Source: Phorcus lineatus
Taxonomy: Eukaryota; Mollusca; Gastropoda; Trochida; Trochidae
Length of the DNA: 64,000 nt
NCBI GenBank assembly: GCA_921293015.1
Contig: OV121083.1
Location: 32,170,908 to 32,234,907, forward strand
Reading direction: 5' to 3'
The notes below the pieces were generated by a model. That model searched no databases. It was not told where the DNA came from and saw only the letters and a list, made by a program, of their open reading frames with translations. Numbering within the stretch: position 1 is the stretch's first letter; every line of letters begins with the position of its first letter. Below, in pieces: positions 23,101 through 35,100 of the stretch. The position numbers and the translations under genes were made by a program.

Positions 23101-26100
23101 ATTATTGCTTCCGGTTCGAGGCTACATGGCAAAAGACGTGTGTAGTTGAGCTCCAACAAAACCTACCCTAATCCATCTAAAATGGCCCAAAATACATGGC
23201 AACAAGTAAAGAAAACTTCTGGAGGGAACAATGGGGCTACTAATAATAAAAGTATGGATGAATTTGTGAGAACAAAACTAAACAACGCAGTAAACGTTGA
23301 AGAATTGGAAACGACCATGCCGACCGAGACGGGACAGGAAGATTCGAGAGCGTTTATCTCCAAAAGCTTCAAAACACAAGCGGACAACATAACACAGACA
23401 ATAAAGGTAGAAATTACAGCCTTGAGTACCAAGATTGACGTGGTTAAGTCAAACCAAGATTGATGTGGTTAAATCTGTCGATTTTAACAGTGAGGAAATA
23501 AGAAGAAACAAGACAGAGATTGAACATCTCAAAAAATAACTATAAATAAGGCCAAAAAAAGAAAACGAAAAAATACTACTTACCATGGAGATGCATATCC
23601 GAAACAGTAACTTATTAGTGTATGGAATAGCGGACGAAGAAGACCCGGAAAAGGCTGTAAGAACTCTGTTCGAACACGTGAAAGTCCCTTCGGATATTTT
23701 GCTTGATAACATTCACGGTCTACCTCGACTAAGCACGACGGATAGAACCAAAAACCAGCCAAAACCGATAAATGTGAAGTTCGTCAGGCAACTCGTTAGG
23801 CAAGAAGTACTAAACGCAACATGCAGAGAAAAGAAAAAATTGAGGGATCTGAAGATGACAGTGAGAACAGACCTGCCCGTTGTCCTAAAGAAGTACAGAA
23901 GGAAATTAGAAAGCGGCGAAAGCTTTCGGGATAAGAAGAGAGTACAAATATCACACGAGGATCTTTGAACGGGGGAAGTGGAGAAGTAAATTACGGTGAA
24001 GTGACAGTTGACTTTGTTGGTGTTTATCGGTTGTGTGAGTCCTGACTGGCGTGGTGGCAGCGCTTTATTACCCACGTTACCAGCGCTACTTACGTAAAAT
24101 ACCTGTACAGGGCTCATTTCACAAATAAGTGGACAATCATCCAGACAGAAGCGTCTGGTAAGTGAACATCACCTCGCAACAAAAACTGTCCGGTTTTCTA
24201 TCAGTGCCGTTTTTGTAATAACACTGCCACAGGCGAAGTGTACAAGGTGTGATCATGGCTAATACTCACCGCGCACCTAAACAATGGTCCCTTAGTAAAA
24301 ATGAGACTGTAAATTCTTTCGAGAATTGGAAGCAGAACCTTATTTCACGTTAGCTCTAGATGGGAATTTTGCCCCTTTCCTAGTTGATGGTGCAAGATGG
24401 GCTAAGAAAACCAGAGCTGCCCCACTACTGCCCCGTCATTTCAAGACAAACGATTGTCAAGAATTCTACATCAGTAGAGAGTATCTGGCAGAAGATTCGC
24501 TTACACTATGGCTTCCAGTCAACTGGTGCCCATTTCCTTGACTTTTGTGATCTAAAGCTCCAACTAGATAGCGCCCTGAAGACTGACAGCCTTTATTGAG
24601 GATAATTTGCTGGTCCAAAATGGCGGCATTATTCATCATGATGTAGCTATTGAGGAGGATGAAGAGCTTTCCCCTACGTTAGAAAATTTTGTTGTTCTCA
24701 CTTGGCTTCAGCTTATCCATTAAGATCTACCAAGCCTTGTCAAACAGCTATATGGAACTGATCTGAGGTCACGCACCCTCGCTTGATTAAACCAGAAATA
24801 TTACAGGCCCTTACGTCTCTAATAGATGAAGTCCATGCGTCAGAGGATGTCAAGGTCATGCGTTCAGCTACTTCCAGGTTTGACAGCTGGAAGAGCAAAT
24901 ATTGGCCACTTTCTAAGCCAGTGTTCCTATCTACCTGACAGTGACAAGAAATATATGGCTAAGACTCAAAGGATTGCAGATATTTTGAATATGGATCAAA
25001 CCAGTTCTGAGGAATGGTAAGACATTGACACTCAGCAGCAGCAAAGTGAAAAGCCTCCCGAATCTACGTCAGTCTTTCGAATCCAAATTGGAACCTCACC
25101 TTCCATGACAGCCTTCTATGGCCATAGAGTGGCAAACATAACCATTGATTGTGGTGCAACAGGAAACATGATCCGTTTATCCACAGCTACATTCCTTGGA
25201 GTCCAGGTGGAAACAACAACACAGTCGGCCCGTCAAGCATATGGCATATCTCCCCTCAAGGTAGTTGGTGAGACAAGATTCAAGTTTGAGCGGGATGGAA
25301 AGGAGTTCAACTTTGAGGGCCTGGTTGTAGAAAACCTTAATGTTGGGATCCTTGCTGGGATACCTTTCATGGAATTGAACGACATCACAGTTAGACCTGC
25401 TCGTTACCAAATAATTCTTGGGGATGGAACAACGTATCTCTACAATTCAAGATTTGAGTCACCGGATGAGCATTCTGTAAGACGCACGCATGTCTTAAGG
25501 GCTTCTTCTAAGAGCTCCACCGTTTGGCCTGGACAATTTGTTTAACTCACCTTACCTCCAGACATTGCGCAGATTGACACAGTCTTTGCGATTGAACCAC
25601 GCACAGGCCCGACAAATACAACACGACACAACCTGCAATGGCCCAGTTCGGATACGATCACCAGCGTTGCTGGCAAGGTACGCATTCCAAACTTGACAGG
25701 AAGTCCACAAGTTCTGAAGCGACACGAGCACTTTTGCCAAGTGCATGCAACTTCTGTTGTATGTGAACACAAACAAGAAATTTCTGACCTCAAAAAGAGC
25801 CTGATCAAGCCATCCAAACTTCAAGCACAACAATACTCCTCAGCTGTACAGCTCGATCCAGACAACACTCTATCACCCGACATGAAAGACAAGTTCAGCT
25901 CTCTTCTATGTGAATTCGATGACGTGTTTGACCCTGACATCCAAGGGTACAATGGTGCATCTGGTCCCTTCAAGGCGGTCGTTTACATGGGCCCAGTACA
26001 GCCGCCTCAACGGAAAGGTCGGTGTCCCCAATATTCACGCAATAAACTTGTTGAATTGCAAGAAAAGTTTGATGAACTTGAAAACATTGGCGTATTTGCA

Positions 26101-29100
26101 AGGCCAGAGGATGTTAAAACTTCTGAGGAATACATCAACCCCTCCTTCCTGGTGAAAAAGCCAAGTGGTGGTCACAGACTGGTAACTGCGTTTGCTGATG
26201 TGGGAAGATATGCCAAACCTCAACCTTCTCTCATGCCCGACGTTGATTCTACACTACGTTTAATAGCATCATGGAAATACATCATCACAACAGACCTGAC
26301 CCTTGCTTTTCATCAAATCCCATTGGCTAAGGAATCTTTCAAATATTATGGAGTGGCCACTCCGTTCAAGGGCGTTAGGGTGTATACCAAATGCGCAATG
26401 GGGATGCCAGGTTCGGAAACTGCTCTCGAGGAGCTTATGTGCCGTGTGTTGGGAGAATTATTAAAGGAAGGTGTTGTAACAAAGTTGGCAGATGATCTGT
26501 ACTGTGGTGCTCACAACCTTGACGATTTACTCAAGAATTGGCGACGAGTCTTACAGGCACTACATCGAAATGGTTTACGCTTGGCTGCCTGAAAAACAGT
26601 CATCACTCCAAAATGTGCCACCATCCTTGGATGGATATGGGAAGAAGGTACCATTCGAGCAAGCCCCCACAGAGTATCAACCCTATCAACATGTGACAGA
26701 CCCGAAAAAGTCAGTGATCTTCGGTCCTTTATTGGCGCTTTCAAGGTTCTTGCCCGCGTTGTTCCTAATTGCGCATCTCTCATAGCCCAACTGGATGATG
26801 CTCAGGCCGGCAAACTGTCTCAAGATGACGTTAAGTGGACTGATGACCTCGCCAATGCCTTTTCGTCTGCCCAATCGTCCCTATCAGATACATGGAAAAT
26901 AACCTTACCTCGTCCAGAGGACCATCTTTGGATAGTCAAAGACGGTGCAGTCAAAAGACACAGTATTGGGCTATGTTATATGTAACTCGCAGGAATAAGC
27001 CAAAGCTTGCAGGCTTCTTCAGTGCAAAACTACGGGGACGTCAAGTCACCTGGCTCCCATGTGAAATTGAAACATTGTCCATTGCCGTGGCCACAAAACA
27101 CTTCTCGCCCTACATAGTACAGTCAAACCACAAGGCATGTATTTTAACTGACAGTAAGCCATGTGTTGAGGCTTTCGAAAAAATGTGCAGAGGAGAACTC
27201 TCAGCTAGTCCAAGAGTGTCTACCTTCCTTTCTACTGTGAGTCGCTACCAAGCATCCGTTCGTCATCTCAAAGGCACAGCGAATGTTCCATCTGATTTTG
27301 CTAGTCGTAACGCCATCAAGTGTACTCACCCAACATGTCAGGTTTGCTCATTCGTACAGCGTACTGAAGAGTCTGTTGTCTCCCGACTTTCAGTCCAGGA
27401 TGTTGCAAAGGGAAATGCCAAGTTGCCTTACACAAGCCAAGCCGCATGGTTAGCACTACAAGCTGAGAGCCCAGACTTACGTAGGACTCATGCCCATCTC
27501 TCGCAGGGTACGAGACCATCAAAGAAACAGACAGACATCAGAAATATCAAAAGATATCTAGCCCCCCTCCCTCCCCCGTTAAACCGTTCTGAAGCCGAAA
27601 CATAGTAAATCATATGTGTAACGTAACAATAGTCCCCCACCACCTCACCACCCCCACCCCCGTTAACAATTTCTGAATCCGAACCGCCACCCCCCACTCA
27701 AAGATCCTGGATCCGCCACTGCCCAGGGTAAGTAGAGGCGAGCGTCAGCTGTACGTCTTACCCTGAGACAGGCTGTATACTATTAGGTTCACACATAAAT
27801 CTAAAATTTGCAGACGATGCGTGTGCTATGTTGCATTGTTTTGTAGTTGTAGTTTTTAAAGTGGTTGTCGCTGACCTTGCCGCCGAACTCTAATCTCTCA
27901 AACTCCTGATTTCGAGCGATCCAAGGTTTTACGATAGTGACACATAGAAAATACATTGTAAAAGCAAGGCAGCATAGTAAAATTACAGGGAGGGAATAAT
28001 ATGTTTTTATTTCCAAATGAAACATTGATACAGGTTACATAATATCATTATTCATTTATTTTTCTTATAATTTTGTCGATAATGTTTTAGATAGAGTAGA
28101 TAAAGTTTTATGCTCGACGTTTTCCTTGTCTAAAGTGTTCTTAGATTAATATTTGTATGAGCAGCGGAGGTAAAAAAATGTAAGTACTTCTCCAATATTC
28201 CTTCCTTTTCTCTATGGAAGTTAAGCATTTCATTTGAAATGCATATGCTACACAATTGCAGGTTATATTTTGACCGCTGTGCCATACAAACGGCCAAGTT
28301 CAATAGGTAGGCTATGATAACAGGTTCTTTTTTTCAGGGTTGACAATTGCAAGTCCTGAAATTTAGCAATGTTTAATGTATTTATGATTGAACAGATTAT
28401 TTCTTTTTTCTATTTCTGCTCAGGTTTGTTTCTACGTGCAAGGTTTGCAATTCGAATGAGTTTTCAAAATCTCATGAAAGTCAACATTTTTAAACCATAT
28501 TTTGTCTAAATTCGCCTTGGATTACGCACAAGTCAACTCATAAATAACCATTTCCTCAGATAGTTCCAATACAAAGGAATTTAGCCAGTAACGTAATGAT
28601 CTTATACCAGGGGCTGAATAGGAGACTCTACATCATTCTCCATATACACTGTAATTTCAGGGAGAATTTCGTGAACGAATAGTTAATCTAGTAAATATTG
28701 GTTGAACCATCTTAAAAAATGATATTCACTGAAATAGTATAAGCAGCTGCTTTAAATTAAATATAGGCGTATCATCATATTGAAATTCTAGATGTTTAGA
28801 AATTATGCTTGTAATGCCCGATGGAGTTTTCTCATGGCATGGCGTCAGGCCGTCTCCTAACGTAAACATTAAGGACTTTCAACAGGGAGCAGAATACTCG
28901 ACAGCGTTGAACCTTGTGGTACTAGGCCAATGGGGTTTAAAAATCATAGATCTTCATATTCTAACGGCAAGCTCAAGAAACCAGGAATGTGTGTTGTTGT
29001 ACATATGGCGACTGGCCGCTTATAAAGTATACAAGGGCCACACCCTGAAATCCTTTTTTTCAAAGTTTTCTAGGACTAGGGCAATAGAGAGCTGAACTCT

Positions 29101-32100
29101 TGTTAATTGGAGATTTGGTAATCCTTGAGCTCCCACATGGGCAACAGGAGATAAAGGATCCAGGCCTTTAAAAGCTATTGGGTTTCACCCTACGGAACAA
29201 AAGCATAGAAAGCCGAAAACGTGAATCGTGTACGAGCGGGTATCAATAACTATACAAATCCTTGTATGGATCAATATGGGCCAACAAAAGAAAGAAACGT
29301 ATTTTCTTCACTTTCTTGTGAATAGAAAGTCATAGAAGGCTTAGTTCATTTGTGCTGGTCAATGAGGAAATCAAACTTTCATCATTTTCAATAAATGTAC
29401 ACCTTCCCTGTAGCCAATATGTAACTCTACCTTTGTACATCCCAGCCTGGACATAGTTTGGAGTTAAGTTTCCGCGACATTATTTTTGGGGAAAGGACTA
29501 TGTCGTGTACTCCAAGTTGTGAATGTACCACCGGCTCGGGGATGACCTTTGTAACATGTCCACCATAGACACCAGTCTCCAGTCTCTTCTTACATTCATC
29601 TTCCCTTGTCACCGAGGTTCGCAAGTCAAAACAAGCATAGAATAGTATGATAATGACCTGACCTAAAGTTCATAGAAAATGTCATGTCAATCATAACAAT
29701 TCACAGGCTTTCAAGCATCGTTGGTACGGAGTTTTATTAGGTCTATTAAAATAAACAGAATAAAAGAGGGGACATGTTTTCCCTTTAGCGCACGTCTGGG
29801 TAACATGGGAAGTTAATTATCATTAACTTTACATGATATTTAAAAAAAATTATATTAGCGTACATAACGTGAAAACAATTGAATAATCTACCTTGATTAC
29901 ATTGCCGAGTAACGTTTCATACGAGCCTCTTGTGCCAACCATGTAAGACCTATTTCCATCTGCTTCGCAAACAGAAAACACGTTGTAAGCTGAGATTGAC
30001 TATTTTGCCTAAAGGGGATCATTTTGTGATGGTGTTTTGATAGATTGTGTTAAGTGATTGAGTGCGATTTCTCCTTAGAGCCTAGTCCGCCTGAGTTCCA
30101 AGTATGGAGAGAGGGAGGGAGGATGGTATGTCGTTGGGATGACTTGGAGGATGATTCTAGCAACTGCACTGTCATCTGGTGCACCAAACCTGCATCTGAT
30201 CACCAATCATGTCGGGTAAGTTTAAGTGCTATCATGATCCAAGTAGCAGAGATTGATTACAATGAAGATGTAGCTGTAATCGTCCAAACATTGTCAGAAT
30301 TGTACGGGCTCTTTCAGGATGAAGTGAACTGGTTGATGCTAAGTTGTGATCAGCGGAGTGCCGTCATCCCATTAGAACTTCAAGGTCCGCACAAACTGCT
30401 GCTCGGTCTGTCCTTATCACGCCAAGGTGCTCGCTCTTCCATTGTTTGGACCCGGTGCCTTTACACCGCCACTGCTGGTACGAACAAATTCATATACAGC
30501 TCATCAAGGCACATTAACAAGTCAATTTAATGCATTATACTCTGATTATATTTTGATATTATTCATGTCTGCCGTATATTATTTTACTTTAAAAAAACTT
30601 GGAGTCTGACGTTTTTTCTCGAATTAAAACTGAGATATAATTTACTTTAAGTTAGTCATAAACAATGTTTTAGTCGATGGTAACCCTTTATTCCAGTGGG
30701 AGTTGTAGAAAAATTCGAACGTGCCAGTGTCCAACCTCCTGGAGGAGTGGAGGTGAGGTGGAAATCTGCAGGCTGCTTCAACACCCCTTACATCTCGCAC
30801 TATATCCTGACCTACTGTCCTGTCTCAGGGGAGATTGCTCCATGCGCAGGTACAAACGACGTGACACTGTCATGCGTGGATCAGTGTGAGCTGTTACGCC
30901 ATGCTTTCAGGCTAATTTTTATGAGCTCTGGCGAACTTTGAATTAGTTTGCAATTATCTCGAGATATTTGTGAAATTTTGGTCCTGCGGCGACCGAAATA
31001 TTGACTGTAATAACTAATTTACAAATAACAACCTGAGGAGTTGTCAAAAATTTGGTGAAATTAAGATTTTAATGTGCTGAATCGAAACCACGTGTTTCGA
31101 AGCGACGTCGGCCATTGGCAATTTCTCAAAATGGCAGACGACAAATGTCCTCTCCCTGAGGCGGAGAATAGTACAGACACAACTTCTAAACATGACAAAA
31201 CAAGACGAGGTAAATCTACCTCTAAAACAAAACATTTACCACCAAGTACACCAAGCACATCGAGTGGAAACACGGGTGCAGATTTTGGCGTGATGATCAG
31301 CGAATTGAGAAAGATCAACGCCGGGTTGACCGATGGTTTTTCGCAATTGGAACAAAAACTCGACACGGTCGGCTATAACGAAGAGGAAGAATTCCTCCCA
31401 GACTATGACCCACATTTCGAGGAAGAAGATTTCACTATTCCACCATCGCAAAATAACAACCAACGCAATGATCCTTTCGAAGATTTTTTCGAAAATAGAC
31501 AATCCCCTAGTTCTGCAGTTGAAAACTGCGCTAGCGCTACTACTAGTAACGAGGGCACGTCTGATGACGGATACAAGCAGTTTCGCGAAAATCTTGGCCT
31601 TTGTGAAGACCTAGGAAGACCTATTGACAATAATTTGGCAGATATTATTTCTGGATTGTTCGATTTCTCTCAGGGTAAAAGTGCTGGCAACGCTGAACGT
31701 ACTAAAATCTACAAGAAACCCGAAAACTGCAATGCTGTCAATGTTCCCGAACTCAACAAAGTGATTTGGAATACCATATCGGGGTACGCTAAAAACTCTG
31801 ACAAAGCTTTCCAAAAAATTCAGTGTGGAATTATCAAAAGTGCCACGGCTATTACACAGGCTTTGGAACTGATTTTTCAAAAGAAAACGGACAAAGACAG
31901 TATCGCGAAAATGCAACAGTTGCTAGGCGACGCGGTCGCCATGTTGGGACGCTCAAACCGTGATCTCGTACAGAAAAGAAAGGATAGTTTGCGGTGCGAA
32001 ATGAGGCCAGACTACCGTCCACTTTGTTCACAATCGTCAGTGTCAACTCCCGAACTGCTTTTTGGGGATGATTTGGTGAAGAATTTGAGAGACATTGGGA

Positions 32101-35100
32101 CAGTTACACGCATTGGTCAAAAAGCCGGACTTAGACGAGGGGGATACAGATTTAACCCTTACACGTTCAGGGGCCGTGGTAGAGGCCGATACAGGGACCC
32201 AAGTTATTTTTTAGATGTCCACGGAGGGTACAAAGCAAACCCACCGAGAAGAGGGCAGTACGAGAGAAAAGGACGGGGGAGAATGAAGTAGATGAAACCC
32301 CCATGCTTGACACCCAGGTTGGTGAGTACGTTCATACATTTAGTAATTCTGATAATTACCAAGCAGGGAAACTGAGAAACTGTCTTGACAAATGGAAAAA
32401 TATAACATCTGATAGATCAATTCTTGAAAACATTCAGGGTATGAAAATTAAATTTGTAGATGTTGCCCCTACACAGGTATTGGAACCAATACCAATACAA
32501 TTTTCGAATGCAGAAATAGAAATTATTGATGAACTGATAAACAAATTCCTTTTAAATAGGGTAATCGAACCTGTCTCAGATTCTGAGGGTCAATTTATAT
32601 CCAACATATTTATTAGACAAAAGAAAGACCATTCATACAGATTGATTCTTAATCTGGAAAACTTGAACAAAGAAGTAGAGTACATTCATTTCAAAATGGA
32701 AAGTTTACAGTCAGCTGTTGCATTAATGAGAAAAGACTGTTTTATGACCAGTATAGATTTGAAAGATGCATATTATGCACTCAGTGTAACAGAAGAACAC
32801 AGGAAATATTTGAGATTCAGATTCTTTATCAGTTTACCTGCTTACCAAATGGGTTGAGTTCTGGACCTAGAGTTTTCACAAAAGTTCTTAAACCAGTATT
32901 TGCCACTCTACGAATAGAGGGAATTGCCTGTCTGGGTTATATAGATGACAGTTTTTTCACAAACATGTGTAAAGAAGCACTTGCAAAACAAACCAAAAGC
33001 AGTATAGACTTTTTTCTATCCTTGGGATTTACAGTGAAATACAATAAATCACAATTAGAACCTACTTAATGCATTAAATTTTTGGGTTTTTGGCTAGACT
33101 CTAAAGACATGTGTGTCAGAATGGATGATGAAAAGGCAAGCATAATTAGAGATTTAGCAAAGTACATTTTATCTGTCCAAGCTGTGACAATAAGGAAGGT
33201 TGCCCAATTTATTGGCATGTGTATTGCGTCTTTACCAGCTGTCAAATTTGGCAAACTGTTCTACAGAAAACTTGAAAGGGAAAAAATAAAATCATTGAGG
33301 CAGTGTAATTGGAATTTTGACAAGAATATGCAATTATCTGAAGACTCCTTGAAAGAAATTGAGTGGTGGAACCAAAACATTCAAGGTAGTTTTGTAAACA
33401 TAATCCAGAAAAAGGCTGAAATTGTAATCCAAACAGATGCTAGCAATAGTGGCTGGGGAGCATGTCTAGGAAACCTTAGGGCCAATGGACGTTGGAGTCA
33501 GTCAGAAAGAGGTCAGCATATCAATGTTTTGGAAATTATGGCAATTGAACTAGGTTTAAAATCTTTTGTTTCCCACATCACAGGGAAAACTGTTCACTTA
33601 CAATGTGACAACTCTACTGCAGTTAGTTATGTAAAAGAAATGGGGGGCATGCAGTCCTCAGATTGTGATAAAATTGCCAGACGTATATGGCTATGGTGCA
33701 TTGATAACCAGATGGATTTGGTAATTTCACATATTGCAGGTATTAGTAATGTTTCTGCTGACAAAGCATCAAGACAATTCTCTGATAGAACAGAATGGAC
33801 TTTGAACGACTCAGTTTTTCAAAACATGAAGTCGTTGATATCTGAAACTTTGTGCATAGATTTGTTTGCCTCTAGACTTAACAACAAGCTACCCAGGTAC
33901 TGCAGTTGGAAACCTGACTCAGGTGCATGCTGTGTTGATGCATTTTCCATAGATTGGCAGGACTTAATATTTTACGCCTTCCCGCCTTTCTGTCTTATTA
34001 GTAAATGTATTCAGAAAATAGAACATGACGAGGCAACTGGGTTACTAGTCGCCCCAATATGGCCAACACAATCTTGGTTTACTCATTTACTGAATATTCT
34101 TGTTGACAGGCCAAGGGAGATCACCAAGGCCAAGACAAAGATCAGCCTTCCTTGGGACAATCAAGCTCACCCCAGCATACCGGGATTGAGGATGGCTGTC
34201 TACCCAGTCTCCGGGATATATGGACGAAGAAAGGATTTTCTTCAGGGGTTACCACCATGCTGTGGAACTCATGGAAACCAACTACGAAAAGACAGTATCA
34301 GGTGTACTGGAAAAGATGGGTTAAATTTTCGAGTCAAAGACAGACTGATTTGCTTTACCCCACTATAGAAGTGGTTTTGGATTTTCTGTTTGCATTATAT
34401 ACAGAAGGACTGGGGTATAGTGCGTTAAATACAGCACGTAGTGCACTTTCTACATTTATTATGATAGATGGAAGACCTGTTGGAGAAAATCCTTATGTTA
34501 TCAGATTTTTGAAAGGAGTTTTTCTTACTAAGCCTCCTACTGTGAAGTATGTTGACATATGGGATGTCAGACCTGTGTTAAATCTTTTAAGGAAATTGTC
34601 ACCTGTCAAATCTTTAACACTCAGAAAATTATCAGTGAAACTGTCACTTTTACTGTCCTTAGTTACTGCCCAGAGAGGACAGACGCTTACTTTCCTGGAC
34701 ATTGATTCAATGGACATTTCAGACTCTTGTTCTACAGTGATTTTTAAGTTGAAAGAGCATGTTAAACAGTCCAAACCGGACAAGCTTTTTTGTTCTGTTA
34801 AAGTTAAGGCTTATCCTCCAGATAGGAGACTGTGTCCCATAACTGTGTTGAACGAGTATCTGTCTCGTACAAACCCACTCCGGGGAGAGGAGACTAAGTT
34901 GTTTGTTTCTAGTGTGAAACCACACAAGAGAATTTCCAGGGATACACTGAGTAGATGGATTCGCACTGGCCTTCAGTGGTCTGGTATCGATACAAGTAGA
35001 TACTCCCCTCACAGTACAAGAGCTGCTGCTACATCTGCAGCTTATAATATGAAAGTTCCAGTATCGGACATTTTGGACAAGGCAGGATGGTCCTCTGAAC

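Noticed and set aside
24000..24240. LTR and primer-binding site of the Ty3-type element
   Set aside because: A TGGTGGCAGCG stretch near 24049 is suggestive, but no paired LTR exists at the 3' side, so no LTR is called.
30054..30530. Single 158-aa gene
   Set aside because: It is two receptor exons plus the open 102-nt intron; strong splice sites and FNIII structure explain it better.
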